The notes under the pieces were generated by a model that had not been told where the DNA came from, searched no databases, and was given only the letters and a program-made list of their open reading frames with translations. A stretch of DNA of 64,000 nucleotides from Paenibacillus sp. 1_12 (GTDB taxonomy: Bacteria > Bacillota > Bacilli > Paenibacillales > NBRC-103111): contig NZ_FOTE01000004.1 of assembly GCF_900114475.1 (NCBI RefSeq), positions 375,580 to 439,579 of the forward strand, in the 5' to 3' direction. The position numbers and the translations under genes were made by a program. This document shows positions 1-9,768 of this stretch, piece by piece. Within the stretch, counting starts at the first letter, position 1; the number at the start of each line of letters is the position of its first letter.

Positions 1-14
1 ACCAGATGATTTAT

Positions 15-200
15 TTATGATGCTTGTTTTAACGGTACGGCCGAATTGCTTGCAGGTTGGGGTGTTTTCCATGGATGGGTTTCATTATTATGGTACACCA
101 TTTCATAATTTGTGTTCCTTATCTCGATCACCGAACGATACCAGAGCAACAGCTCAGCACAAACGATTATAAACAGGATTTTTTTAATGTCCAGCTTCAT
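15..200 (-). CDS. Small single-pass membrane protein, unknown function
   Basis: A 61-residue protein beginning MKLDIKKILF. The reading frame continues upstream, but I chose this ATG because a perfect AGGAGG lies 10 bases before it. Residues about 5-22 form one hydrophobic segment (ILFIIVCAELLLWYRSV), followed by a polar tail with His, Asn and Pro, so it is probably membrane anchored with the tail outside. I recognise no family. It is the first gene of the window and the gene upstream of the MFS exporter on the same strand, about 190 bases downstream of that gene's end. Confidence 0.6.
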   Translation of the reverse strand: MKLDIKKILFIIVCAELLLWYRSVIEIRNTNYEMVYHNNETHPWKTPQPASNSAVPLKQAS

Positions 201-390
201 GCAGGGAGAACCTCCTAGTCGCTTGCTTGGGCAAGCGGTTGTTGTAGGTATTGCATAAGGATGAGATGGGCGATTCCGCATCACAGTATACAGTCTGTTT
301 GTAAGTGCACTAAATCTGTTTTATTTAGTAAGGATATGTAGGTGTGAACGGAGTCATGTTAGGTGTTTAATATACCACTCCAGTGCGGCG

Positions 391-1614
391 CTAGCCTTCG
401 CCCTTTTTGTTTGGAAGCACTGGCAGCTGTTGATCACCCAAAGTGCGGCGAACCCACAGCGCGTTGCCGAGCAGCATAATACAGGACATGATGAAAATCC
501 CACGAATGCTAACCCAGCCGGACAAAGCTCCACCAATAATGGGTCCCATCATGTTACCAAGACTGAGCGCGCTGGAATTGAAACCATACGATCGACTTTC
601 CATACCATTAGGTGTGTAGCTGCGAATTAACGTTTGGACCGAGGGCAGCATACCGCCCATAAACACACCAAGCATGAACCTCGCAGCAAATAGCTGCCAA
701 ATGTTCGTGACGAATGCTTGTGGAATATAGCAAAGCCCTGCTCCAATCAAGCAAACTGCCAAAATTTTAACGGATCCGATTCGATCACTCCATTTACCAA
801 GCAGTGGAGATGCTATCATATTGGAGAAACCAGTTACCGATCCGACAAGCCCTGCGTAAAAAGCGAGCAGCTCGCCTTTTCCATGCAGATCCTGAACGAA
901 GAGAGGAATTAGCGGCATGGCGGCAAGCATGGAGAACTGAATCACAAAAGTCACTCCATACAGCGCAGGCAGCTGTTTCACCTTCATTAATACGCGGAAG
1001 CCTTCGACAATCGTAATATTCGTTTTTTTCTTGGCCTCGGCTAAATCGAATTTTTCTTTGACGAGAAACAGTGCGACCATCGAGGCAGCGAATAACAAAG
1101 TACCTGTCACATAAAAAATAGAGCGAAATCCAAGCCATTCCGCCATCAATCCACCGATGAATGGACCGAGAATTGAGCCTGCGACCCCACCGGATTGCAG
1201 CATGCCCATAGCGAAGCCGCTTTTTTCGCGGGGTGTATTGGTTGAGATTAAGGCAACCGCTGCAGGCATGAATCCAGAAATGACGCCATTCAGAATGCGA
1301 AGCAGCAGCAGCTGTGTCGGATCGTGAGCAAAGCCCATTAATGTCATCACCACGGCCATTCCGAAAGAAGAACGAAGCAGCATGACTTTGCGTCCATACC
1401 GATCCGACAAACGCCCCCAGAGCGGCTGGAAAAAAAATGAGGTAACAAAATTCCCCGCAAAAATAAATCCCGACCAAAGTGCAATATGATGAGGATCTGT
1501 AACACCCATTTCCTGTATGTATAAGGGTAAAAAGGGGGTAATCATTGTCATTCCGCTCATAACCAAAAACTGCCCAATACAGAGTACAGCTAAATTAATC
1601 TTCCAACGTGCCAC
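391..1614 (-). CDS. MFS drug exporter, MdtG-like
   Basis: A 407-residue major facilitator with about 12 hydrophobic segments. It would act as a proton-driven exporter in the cytoplasmic membrane. The loop 2-3 signature is clear (WGRLSDRYGRKVMLLRS, about residues 66-82), as is the motif-C-like stretch GGVAGSILGPFIGG in helix 5. The N-terminal half closely resembles what I remember of E. coli MdtG, including the LRS-G-M-A-V run and the PREKSG segment. The start is GTG, preceded by AGAGGAG at good spacing. It stands alone, with the ABC-2 operon about 125 bases upstream on the same strand. The substrate cannot be read from sequence. Confidence 0.85.
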   Translation of the reverse strand: MARWKINLAVLCIGQFLVMSGMTMITPFLPLYIQEMGVTDPHHIALWSGFIFAGNFVTSFFFQPLWGRLSDRYGRKVMLLRSSFGMAVVMTLMGFAHDPTQLLLLRILNGVISGFMPAAVALISTNTPREKSGFAMGMLQSGGVAGSILGPFIGGLMAEWLGFRSIFYVTGTLLFAASMVALFLVKEKFDLAEAKKKTNITIVEGFRVLMKVKQLPALYGVTFVIQFSMLAAMPLIPLFVQDLHGKGELLAFYAGLVGSVTGFSNMIASPLLGKWSDRIGSVKILAVCLIGAGLCYIPQAFVTNIWQLFAARFMLGVFMGGMLPSVQTLIRSYTPNGMESRSYGFNSSALSLGNMMGPIIGGALSGWVSIRGIFIMSCIMLLGNALWVRRTLGDQQLPVLPNKKGEG

Positions 1615-1738
1615 GGCCGTTCTCCTCTTTTCCTGCTATGTACGTTGAAGTATAACATAATCCGACGCGATTGCTCCAACCCTATGAGCAGCTTAAAGAG
1701 ATACTCAGACTCGAGTATCTCCTGTATCAAGATGAACA

Positions 1739-2707
1739 TTAATATATTCGGTGAATCACTTCCTCGAAGTCAGGTTCTTCCATATGGACGTCAGCAATGG
1801 TGCCCCACTGCTCAATTTGTCGTAATACATCCATGGCTTGTGTACTCCTTCGGTTGCACTGTATAGTGATTTCATTTTCAGTTTGGCCGATAACTAGAAA
1901 AGCACCGCTCCATTCCAACGGAACATGTACCCGTTCTGCAAAGCTGATTCTCATTATCGTTGGCAATCCGATTTTCTCTCTCAAACGGTCAATGGTTCCA
2001 TCATAAGCAAGCTGTCCGTGATTAATGACCATCACCCGCTCACATAGCTGTTCGATATCGTCCATATCATGAGTGGTCAGCAGTACGGTTTTTCCAAAAT
2101 CCTGATTCATGGCTTTGAGCAGCTTGCGAATCGATTTTTTGGCTACGATATCGAGGCCAATGGTCGGCTCGTCAAGAAACAAAATATCCGGGTTATGCAG
2201 CATGGATGCAGCCAGATCAGCACGCATCCGCTGTCCGAGCGATAGCTTACGAACAGGCGTATCGATAAATTCCTTCAGTTGCAGCAGCTCACTTAGTTCA
2301 GCCAGCGTACGCTCCTTTTGTATTCGTTCGATGCCATACATCGCAGCCAAAATATCGTAGGAGTCCTTCACAGGCAGATCCCACCATAGCTGGCTGCGCT
2401 GTCCGAATACGACACCAAGCTTGCGTACGACCTGTCGTCTTGATTTGTGAGGGCTTTGCCCATTGATTAACACCTCCCCGGAGGAAGGGTGTAGAATACC
2501 TGTTAACATTTTGATCGTAGTCGATTTGCCTGCCCCGTTCGGGCCGATATAACCGACAAATTCGCCTCGCTCAATGCTGAAGCTGATGTCGTTGACCGCG
2601 ATTTTTTCTCGATGGGCACCGCTAATATAAGAACGAAGCCGCTGCCAACGTCCTTCGCCAATCAAAGGGACCCGAAATGATTTGCTTAAACCTAAAACTT
2701 CAATCAT
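1739..2707 (-). CDS. ABC-2 exporter ATP-binding protein
   Basis: A 322-residue ATPase, longer than a minimal ABC subunit. Walker A is GPNGAGKST at about residues 55-63, the signature is LSLGQRM near 155, and Walker B is ILFLDEP near 175 followed by the switch histidine in LLTTHD. About 35 residues precede the core strand and a C-terminal domain of about 90 residues follows it, as in the COG4586 group of ABC-2 ATPases. It is the last gene of a three-gene operon with two permeases (2794-3585 and 3582-4364). The complex probably exports an unknown substrate; the family is uncharacterised but the trio is widely conserved. Confidence 0.9.
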   Translation of the reverse strand: MIEVLGLSKSFRVPLIGEGRWQRLRSYISGAHREKIAVNDISFSIERGEFVGYIGPNGAGKSTTIKMLTGILHPSSGEVLINGQSPHKSRRQVVRKLGVVFGQRSQLWWDLPVKDSYDILAAMYGIERIQKERTLAELSELLQLKEFIDTPVRKLSLGQRMRADLAASMLHNPDILFLDEPTIGLDIVAKKSIRKLLKAMNQDFGKTVLLTTHDMDDIEQLCERVMVINHGQLAYDGTIDRLREKIGLPTIMRISFAERVHVPLEWSGAFLVIGQTENEITIQCNRRSTQAMDVLRQIEQWGTIADVHMEEPDFEEVIHRIY

Positions 2708-2793
2708 AGAACAGCTCCTTTACTGGATCGTTTCGAATGTATCTTCACCTTTTAGGCTGCGATTCTCTTGTCTTTCTTATCTTGCATATATGT

Positions 2794-3585
2794 TTAGCTT
2801 CCCGTACTTTGATATTTAGACATACCCAGCTTCCAGAATTGCAGCATAGCGAACAGGAATAGAGCGGCGAACAAACCGATAACCGGAATCAGCCAGAACC
2901 CGAATTCGTGGCGAAGCACATATAAGGCAGGCAAATAATTGGCAGCTCCTACAGGAATCACGGTCAATAAAATACCTTGAAGCCATTTTGGATATAAATT
3001 CATCGGATACTGAACAGCCGTACGTGCCGCATCCTCGGTTACATTTTGCAAATCGCTGACCCGTGTAATCCAAAAACCGAAGGTGGCAGTGCCAAGCCCG
3101 ATAGCGAACAAAATGACGGACCCGATCACAATCACAGCTGCTGTTTGTGGAATTGCCCATAGCTCGACCTGACCAGATTGCAGCATCTCGTGAACACAAA
3201 CACTTAGGATGATAGCGCCTTGAATATATTCGGCCATCATAATTCGAAAGTTTTGAGTCATAAGTGCCAGCAGCAGCGGGATAGGACGGATAAGCAGCTG
3301 ATCGAGATCGCCGGACACCAAATATTTTTCCAAATGGTGCACATCATTGGCCAATGTTCGGTAAATGGCTTTGGATAACAGGATAGTCCCATACAAGTAA
3401 CCAACTTCATATAAGCTCCAGCCCTTGATACTGCCGAACTTCCATAAGATGATCGAGATTAGTAAAAACTCCATCGTGTTGATTACAAAAGCAAGCACTG
3501 TCGAAAACCAAAAATTAAATTTGTACTGCATTTTGCTTACGATGCTGGCACGAATCAACAGGGTGTACATCCGAAATGTATTCAT
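2794..3585 (-). CDS. ABC-2 family permease (COG3694-like)
   Basis: A 263-residue integral membrane protein with six hydrophobic segments, beginning MNTFRMYTLLIRASIVSKMQ. The conserved LLSKAIYRTLANDVHHLEKYLVSGD-type region (about 88-113) and the RPIPLL stretch after it are typical of this permease family. The start overlaps the stop of the upstream permease by 4 bases (ATGA arrangement), which implies translational coupling. An 86-base gap separates it from the ATPase gene. It would form half of the membrane channel of the exporter. Confidence 0.85.
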   Translation of the reverse strand: MNTFRMYTLLIRASIVSKMQYKFNFWFSTVLAFVINTMEFLLISIILWKFGSIKGWSLYEVGYLYGTILLSKAIYRTLANDVHHLEKYLVSGDLDQLLIRPIPLLLALMTQNFRIMMAEYIQGAIILSVCVHEMLQSGQVELWAIPQTAAVIVIGSVILFAIGLGTATFGFWITRVSDLQNVTEDAARTAVQYPMNLYPKWLQGILLTVIPVGAANYLPALYVLRHEFGFWLIPVIGLFAALFLFAMLQFWKLGMSKYQSTGS

Positions 3586-4364
3586 CCTCCCTGCACCTCC
3601 ACCTTATGGCGAACGATCGCTGTAGCGGCAAAACAGAGCAAGGTCAAAAATAAAGACCAGATCAAGCTTCCCAGTAGAATCGGCGCACCCTCCATTCCTA
3701 AATAAAGCTTGGTTGGCACATACTGCAGATAAGGATAAGGAGTCATTCTCGCTATACTTTGCAGCCATAAGGGCAGCCAATCATTTGGGATCAGAAAGCC
3801 GGATAGAACAGAGGAGAGCGAAATATGAACCCAAAACAGCCATTGCGATTCGGTTGTCCATAAGGCAGCTACCCCAATCATATAATTGATGCATATGCTC
3901 ATATAGGCAGCCAGAACGAGTGCCAGTATCGTCAAAGCCCATGTAGAAGCACTGAGCGGAACCGGCAAGTCGAGTGTCCACACATAGAGTAAATAGATAG
4001 GTAACGATTTATAGAGAAGCTGATAGACGATTTGTCCCCATTCTCGGCACATCAGATGATAGAAAAGGTGAACTGGCCGCATGAGATCGAGCGCGATTTG
4101 ACCTGTACGTACGGATTGATCAATACCAAGCCCTTTGGTCATAAAAACAGTAATCCATAAACAAACCTGATTGAATGCAACATAGTGAATGACCGTATCC
4201 AGCGTATAACCGCTTGCTCCGCCTGTAGTCCCTACGCCTTTCCATATGGAGACGTAAATAAGCCCGAAGATCGCACTGGCAACCGTATTGATTGCATGCG
4301 AGGCTCGGTACTGCAGGTTGCGGTCATACGCTTTTTTCATTAAAACGACAAAAAGCATACACAC
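3582..4364 (-). CDS. ABC-2 family permease (COG4587-like)
   Basis: A 260-residue membrane protein, first gene of the exporter operon. It begins MCMLFVVLMKKAYDRNLQYR and has six hydrophobic segments. The motif IDQSVRTGQIALDLMRPVH (about residues 90-110) is characteristic of this permease group and mirrors the SGDLDQLLIRPIP stretch in its partner. The 4-base overlap with the next gene supports co-translation. An AGGTGTGT stretch precedes the ATG. It probably pairs with the 2794-3585 permease as a heterodimer. Confidence 0.85.
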   Translation of the reverse strand: MCMLFVVLMKKAYDRNLQYRASHAINTVASAIFGLIYVSIWKGVGTTGGASGYTLDTVIHYVAFNQVCLWITVFMTKGLGIDQSVRTGQIALDLMRPVHLFYHLMCREWGQIVYQLLYKSLPIYLLYVWTLDLPVPLSASTWALTILALVLAAYMSICINYMIGVAALWTTESQWLFWVHISLSSVLSGFLIPNDWLPLWLQSIARMTPYPYLQYVPTKLYLGMEGAPILLGSLIWSLFLTLLCFAATAIVRHKVEVQGG

Positions 4365-4619
4365 CTCCGGTGGTTAAATTGTCGCACCTGCTGGTAACGG
4401 CAGCAAGCACATAAAGGATTTCTTGTGATTAAATGGGATCATGCTGAGACACGTGCGTAATGGGTGAGTATAGCTAGTGAAGAAACGTACAGAGGGTTGT
4501 TATGTAAGGGCGCCAAGAGGACGGAAAACTATAATAGCAAATTATGGTTAGCTTTGGCAACTGTTTTTTTGTGAGTTTTGATTCATGCTCTATGAATTAA
4601 AATTTGGTATACTAGCAAG

Positions 4620-6164
4620 GTGTTTCTGTTTGCAAACTCAATGAACCCGTTACAGAAGGAGAAGATCGTCATAGAAACTCGAGCTGTCAAACATCGCGAT
4701 GTCAATAAAATCAAGAGAAATACATGGATAACTCTGGGAATTATAGGATTAATTACGATAGCAGCTTTCAGTTATTTGCTAGTTTGGTTATTTGGCAAAG
4801 AGTCCAATAAGGCGCTTCCAGCTGCACCGACAGTAACGGCACCATCTACGGTGCCTCAGGGGAACACACCCAAGAACGAACCTGTAGTGAAGACAGTGCC
4901 CAATGCTGCCGGTGAGAACAGTGCCAAAGGCACGGGTACAACGGATAAACCAAGCGATAGCAATGTTATAAACGGGCAGGCACCTGACAGTAAGCCAGCA
5001 GCGAATCCAAAAGGCAATGCGGGTCAATCCAGTGTCAAGCTAACGTTTATCGGAGATGTTATGTTTTCTGGAAATGTAGAGCAATTATTAATAAAGAATG
5101 GTTGGGATTATCCATATCGGTACATGAAAGAGTATTTGGAAAAAGCAGATATTACGATAGCTAATCTGGAAACACCCATTTCAACTCGGGGAACGGCACA
5201 AATCAAGGATTACACCTATCGTTCATCTCCTGAAGCACTTCCAGCACTTAAAGCTTCCGGTGTTGACCTTGTTAATACAGCCAACAATCATATTCTCGAT
5301 TATGGCTCTGATGCCCTGCTGGATACGATGGATGCATTGGACCAAGTGGATATCAAACGGGTAGGGACGGGACGTAATATTGAGGAAGCCTATAAGCCAG
5401 TCATTATGGAACGTAATGGCATCAAGATAGCTTTTCTCGGTTTCAGCCGCAATGCACCGGATGCCGGATGGTACGCAGGCAAGCAGAAACCAGGTGTGGC
5501 CGAAACTTATTCCACCAAGCTCCCCTTGGAAGCGATCGCGAATGCTCGTGAGGTAGCTGATCTGGTCGTAGTCATTGCGCATTGGGGTATTGAGCGACAG
5601 GATGTTGCAGCGAAGGAGCAGACCGATCTGGCGCATAAATATATTGATGAGGGTGCGGATTTGGTTGTAGCGAGTCATCCTCATGTGCTTCAGGGCTTCG
5701 AACAGTATAATGGAAAATGGATTGCGTACAGCTTGGGCAACTTCATCTTCACGACTAATGCGGAGCCGATGACCTGGGAAACGATGGTGCTTGATGCGGA
5801 ATGTACGAAAGATCGCAAATGCGAATTGCAAATGCTGCCGGTATTAACTAAAGGTGCTCAGCCCGTCCGTATGCCAGAGGCAGAGGGGTTAAAGCTTTTT
5901 GAACGGATGTCAAGGATTTCATTTAATGCAGCAGTAAATAAGGATGGTAAAATCAGTGTCGTTCCAGCTAAGAAGCCTGTATCGGATATAGTGGCTCCAG
6001 CGAAACCGCCCGCAGTCGATAAACCGGCAGATAAAAAGACAGGAGAGGTAAAGCCTGTGCAGCCTGCTAAGTCATCGACACAGCAGCAGCCTACCCAGAA
6101 TTCTAAGCCAAATACCACTCCAAGCACGAGTAAACCATCGCAACCTGGAGCGGCTAACCCGTAA
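4620..6164 (+). CDS. CapA-family (PGA_cap) metallophosphatase-like protein, membrane anchored
   Basis: A 514-residue frame. After a cytoplasmic stretch there is one transmembrane anchor (about residues 37-57), a Pro/Thr/Asn-rich linker to about 138, then a PGA_cap domain starting LTFIGDVMFSGNVEQ with ANLETPIS, NTANNHILDYG, AHWGIERQ, ASHPHVLQG and SLGNFIF, the usual metal-ligand motifs. The C-terminus is a Pro/Lys/Ser-rich tail. CapA relatives act in poly-gamma-glutamate capsule metabolism, but many members have no known role and no capB or capC lies nearby. The start is uncertain: a TATACT at 4608-4613 would put transcription near 4620, making the GTG at 4620 leaderless, while the ATG at 4641 has no good ribosome site. 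Confidence 0.85.
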   Translation: MFLFANSMNPLQKEKIVIETRAVKHRDVNKIKRNTWITLGIIGLITIAAFSYLLVWLFGKESNKALPAAPTVTAPSTVPQGNTPKNEPVVKTVPNAAGENSAKGTGTTDKPSDSNVINGQAPDSKPAANPKGNAGQSSVKLTFIGDVMFSGNVEQLLIKNGWDYPYRYMKEYLEKADITIANLETPISTRGTAQIKDYTYRSSPEALPALKASGVDLVNTANNHILDYGSDALLDTMDALDQVDIKRVGTGRNIEEAYKPVIMERNGIKIAFLGFSRNAPDAGWYAGKQKPGVAETYSTKLPLEAIANAREVADLVVVIAHWGIERQDVAAKEQTDLAHKYIDEGADLVVASHPHVLQGFEQYNGKWIAYSLGNFIFTTNAEPMTWETMVLDAECTKDRKCELQMLPVLTKGAQPVRMPEAEGLKLFERMSRISFNAAVNKDGKISVVPAKKPVSDIVAPAKPPAVDKPADKKTGEVKPVQPAKSSTQQQPTQNSKPNTTPSTSKPSQPGAANP

Positions 6165-6196
6165 CCTACATACTTGCTTTGTAATTTACTTATAAT

Positions 6197-7204
6197 CTAA
6201 CGAAGCATTCCAAATTCTGCCGCAAGAAGCCTATAGGACTTTAAGCGGGCATCGAAATCATGAGTTGGAGTGACAACGAGTAATTCATCGGTTTTATACA
6301 GCTCGCTGATTTCCAGCAGCTTGCTCTTGACCTGTTTAGGAGTGCCTACGATGCGCCGCTGGCGGCGTATCCGTATGCGCTCTAAATCTGCTTCTGTGTA
6401 AGGATAGTCCATAGCGCTTTCAACGGAAGGAAACGTGTTCAGCTCAAGTCCCAACTCCAATCGCAGGAAAAATAAATCCGTACTGGTTGCCAGAATATTG
6501 GCTTCTTCTTCGCTATCTGCACAAATGGCTAGAACAGCGGCAAGGGTCCTCGGACGATCGTTTAAGACGGACGGCTGAAAATGCTCATGATAATATTGCA
6601 TCGCAGATTCACCTCCGGTGACACCGAAAAACTGGGCAAATGCGTAAGCAGCACCTTGCCGAGCAGCAATCTTGGCGCTCTCATCACTTGAACCCAACAG
6701 CCACAGCTCAGGTGCGGTAGGAATGGATGGGGACGCGTGCAGTCTGGCAAACGGATGCTCAGCAGGCATCGTTTGATGCAAATAGCCCGTCAAGTCCCTG
6801 ACCTGCTGCGGATATTGGTTAATATCGACAAATTTATTTTCCTGAAGTGCTCTTGTAGCGAGCGGCATTCCGCCAGGCGCACGTCCCAGACCGAGATCGA
6901 TCCGTCCAGGATGAAGAGCTTCAAGCAATCTGAAATTTTCCGCGACCTTATAGGCGCTGTAATGCGGAAGCATAATGCCCCCTGAGCCCAACCGAATTCT
7001 TGCAGTTGCAGCAGCAAGGTGTGCGATCAGAATCTCGGGGCTTGAATGAGCGAGTGCTTTAGATGCGTGATGCTCTGATACCCAATAGCGAGAGTAGCCA
7101 AGCTTGTCGGCCTCCTGGGCCAGCAGCGTCGTTTCTCTCAATGCATCTGCTGCGGTTTTACCTTCACCGATATGGGATTGATCCAAAATTCCAAGCTTGA
7201 TCAT
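6197..7204 (-). CDS. LLM-class flavin-dependent oxidoreductase (luciferase-like)
   Basis: A 335-residue protein starting MIKLGILDQSHIGEG. I chose this ATG over the upstream in-frame GTG because AGAGG lies 8 bases before it. Family hallmarks are RYWVSEHHAS (about 38-47), the LGSGGIMLPHYSAYKVAE strand-loop, HPGRIDLGLGRAPGG, and ELWLLGSSDESAKIAARQG, which together form the FMN/F420-type TIM barrel of bacterial luciferase-like monooxygenases. It matches the subgroup of short stand-alone proteins that use FMNH2, but the substrate is unknown. It is convergent with the CapA gene across a 32-base gap. Confidence 0.88.
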   Translation of the reverse strand: MIKLGILDQSHIGEGKTAADALRETTLLAQEADKLGYSRYWVSEHHASKALAHSSPEILIAHLAAATARIRLGSGGIMLPHYSAYKVAENFRLLEALHPGRIDLGLGRAPGGMPLATRALQENKFVDINQYPQQVRDLTGYLHQTMPAEHPFARLHASPSIPTAPELWLLGSSDESAKIAARQGAAYAFAQFFGVTGGESAMQYYHEHFQPSVLNDRPRTLAAVLAICADSEEEANILATSTDLFFLRLELGLELNTFPSVESAMDYPYTEADLERIRIRRQRRIVGTPKQVKSKLLEISELYKTDELLVVTPTHDFDARLKSYRLLAAEFGMLR

Positions 7205-7258
7205 ATTGTTCACCTCTGAGTTAAACTGTAACAGAAAATGTTCAGTTGGTCAAAGTGT

Positions 7259-9442
7259 CTAATCCCGTCTTATGCTGACACCCTCAGGTAGGGAAAGCTT
7301 CGATTGACCATGCTTATGCTCAAAATGAATCGTCCCGGAAGGCACTTCAAACGAAATCTTCAGCCATTCCAGCGTTTCAGGCATGTGAGGATGGAAGCTT
7401 ACCTCTGTCCACCCCGGTGCAGCAGGTTTAAGTCCAATGATTTCTTCAATTAGGAGTGGAATAGGAGCGCTTGCCCATGGATGACACAAGCTGGTATTCC
7501 ATTTCAAATCCTTCGACCAAGCTTCGAAGCAGGTGGTTGCACCTTCCTTAACCATATTGCCCCACGAATGCAGATCTTCTGAGCGGATCAAGTCATACAC
7601 AAGTGCATACTCTCCGGCAGCAGCTAAGGCTTTTAATAAAAAATAGGCCATGTATACGCCGCAGCTCAAACGCTTGCTCTGCAGCAATTCGACTACAGCC
7701 TCACGATCCTTTGTCCCGACCAGACCGAATAATAAAGGCAGCGCATTGGCATGCAGGGAAGAATGCTTGGATCCCTCTGCATCAACGAACAGTTTCGTCT
7801 GCTCACTCCAGAACACCTGCCGGAACGCCTGCTTGAAGCTTTCCAAATCGTCATGCTCTTCAATCTGAAGAATTTTGCGAATCTGCGCGACGGCCACTCG
7901 TGCACTATAATAAAACGCATTGACGACATTATGGCAGCCCTCACTGACGGGTCTTGTCAGAGGAAAGTCATAATCGTCGCGCATGCCTTCTGGCCAATCA
8001 ACCAAATTCCACTTATCGGCTACATGGGTGAGCAATCCATCCTCCCGCTGAAAAGAGTTAAAATGCCGCAGCATTTCTTCGGCCACCGGATACATTTCAC
8101 GCAGAAAAGCTTCATCTCCGCTCTGTTTATAATATTCAAGCAGTTGGATCGGCCATTGGAATGAAAAATCAGCAATCTCCTGCATAAAGTGACCCGGAGC
8201 TACAGCCATAATACCCGGACATACATGAGAAGACAGTAAGGCAAAATCAACCAGTGATTTCCGGAACAGCCGCAAATCGCCGGAGACATAAGCGTGGGCG
8301 TGTGTAATTATTGTATTGTCACCTAGATATTGTCCCTTTTCGCGGGAAGGGCAGTCTACGTAATTTTCCTGAGAGCCGAATTTCAAACCATTTGTACAAA
8401 TGGTCCAAATCGCGTTAAGCATGGAATCGGACGATTCAAATTGACAAGCTTCCTCATCCAGCGGATAGTGTCTGACAACAGCCGCAAAGCTATCTATATC
8501 GATGTGAATACTGGAATCGGCAAGTACTTCCACATATCGAAAAGCTTTGTAGTCATACTGATCAAGCTCATCATGATCGCCTGAAAGCGTCCACAGCTCC
8601 TGATAGGTACAGTTGCATCTCATCTCGTAACGAACACGCTCATTGTCGAACAGCTCCTCACCGCAGCGAAGCTCAATTATTTGTCCTTGTCTTCCGTGAG
8701 CGCGCATCTTAAACTGACCCGTAAGTTCCCCGCCAAAATCCAGTATATATCCGCCTTCTGCCAGTGGTTTGACTTTCGCAGGTTTGACCGTATAAACAGC
8801 AAGCGGAGGAGTAGGCTGCAGCTGCAGCTGGTGATCATCATCCGCATGCACAGAAGCAGGAGTCCAATCCGTTTCCTGATAGGCAAGTTCCTGCCATCCT
8901 ACAGGCTGAAGGCGATTATCGATATGCTCCAGGTATTGGGTGTTATAGCCGATAATACCGCCGCTAGCGTAAGCTTTGTTTCTCGTTACCATCCAGGTCT
9001 CATCGGTTTTAGCTACAAGCCTTCCATCGACGGATACCTCGGCTATTAAGCCTTGACGATAATCCCCACTGTTATAGGAACGACAAATCAAGCCCTGATA
9101 GTATACATGAACGGCAATGACATTATTGCCTTTTTGCAAATACGGGGTAATATCGAAACGATTATAATAATAATGGAAATAGTTACCTTGAGCAGGGCCT
9201 TGTCCTACAAATTGTCCGTTGATATATACCTTATAATAATCGTCAGCTGTAAGCTCAAGTGCAGCATCTGTGAAATCATCGTCCAGCACCCAAGTTGTTC
9301 TCGCCAGCATATGCAGGTTTTTGAGGTCCTCTCGATGATCGGGCAGTTCCTTCGGCTCCATTTCTTTATGAAACAAATCGATCGGCTGCAGACCGATAAA
9401 AGCAGCGTCCGTGATCCATTGGGCTTCCCATTGCTTGTTCAT
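7259..9442 (-). CDS. GH78-type alpha-L-rhamnosidase-like glycosidase
   Basis: A 727-residue protein starting MNKQWEAQWITD; the chosen ATG has AAAGGAG 7 bases upstream, while the longer open frame lacks a ribosome site. The N-terminal part carries beta-sandwich motifs (ADDYYKVYINGQFVGQGPA) typical of the rhamnosidase N domain. The core has ENYVDCPSREKGQYLGD, the acidic loop of GH78 six-hairpin enzymes, then WNLVDWPEGM and TTCFEAW, and a C-terminal beta domain. No signal peptide is present, so it probably acts on imported oligosaccharides in the cytoplasm. It is divergent from an AraC regulator at 9769, its likely controller. Rhamnose specificity is inference. Confidence 0.82.
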   Translation of the reverse strand: MNKQWEAQWITDAAFIGLQPIDLFHKEMEPKELPDHREDLKNLHMLARTTWVLDDDFTDAALELTADDYYKVYINGQFVGQGPAQGNYFHYYYNRFDITPYLQKGNNVIAVHVYYQGLICRSYNSGDYRQGLIAEVSVDGRLVAKTDETWMVTRNKAYASGGIIGYNTQYLEHIDNRLQPVGWQELAYQETDWTPASVHADDDHQLQLQPTPPLAVYTVKPAKVKPLAEGGYILDFGGELTGQFKMRAHGRQGQIIELRCGEELFDNERVRYEMRCNCTYQELWTLSGDHDELDQYDYKAFRYVEVLADSSIHIDIDSFAAVVRHYPLDEEACQFESSDSMLNAIWTICTNGLKFGSQENYVDCPSREKGQYLGDNTIITHAHAYVSGDLRLFRKSLVDFALLSSHVCPGIMAVAPGHFMQEIADFSFQWPIQLLEYYKQSGDEAFLREMYPVAEEMLRHFNSFQREDGLLTHVADKWNLVDWPEGMRDDYDFPLTRPVSEGCHNVVNAFYYSARVAVAQIRKILQIEEHDDLESFKQAFRQVFWSEQTKLFVDAEGSKHSSLHANALPLLFGLVGTKDREAVVELLQSKRLSCGVYMAYFLLKALAAAGEYALVYDLIRSEDLHSWGNMVKEGATTCFEAWSKDLKWNTSLCHPWASAPIPLLIEEIIGLKPAAPGWTEVSFHPHMPETLEWLKISFEVPSGTIHFEHKHGQSKLSLPEGVSIRRD

Positions 9443-9529
9443 AGATAGACTCCTTTGTGCATTCGATTTGTAGAAACTATCCTTCAGTCTCAATCCTATA
9501 AGTATAAGGAGATTTGATGAGTATTTCTT

Positions 9530-9562
9530 GGAATATCGGCCACAAAACCCGGAATATTGACC
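9530..9562. promoter_or_regulatory. Candidate AraC-type direct-repeat operator
   Basis: Two near-identical 12-base direct repeats, GGAATATCGGCC at 9530-9541 and GGAATATTGACC at 9551-9562, agree at 10 of 12 positions and are offset by 21 bases, two helical turns. That spacing fits a dimer of an AraC-family activator. They lie 88 bases upstream of the glycosidase start and 207 bases upstream of the regulator's own start. Confidence 0.5.
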
Positions 9563-9768
9563 GCTTGCGGCTCTATTTGGCAAGAGGGGACTTGTTATGC
9601 ATAAGCGGCTCGTCTACAATAATGAGCGATGCGACTAAATAATCGTGGAGAAGCGTTCGCGTTCGCCTTACAGCTGATAGTCTGCTTAAGCTAACTGGCT
9701 TTGTAAGCATGGACACGAAAGGATATTTCGCGGCGCAGCGGAACTTAATCACTGGAGGAGGATCAAAC

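Noticed and set aside
794-1477. 227-codon minus-strand frame inside the MFS exporter
   Set aside because: Same strand but other frame of a clear MFS gene, with no coding signature.
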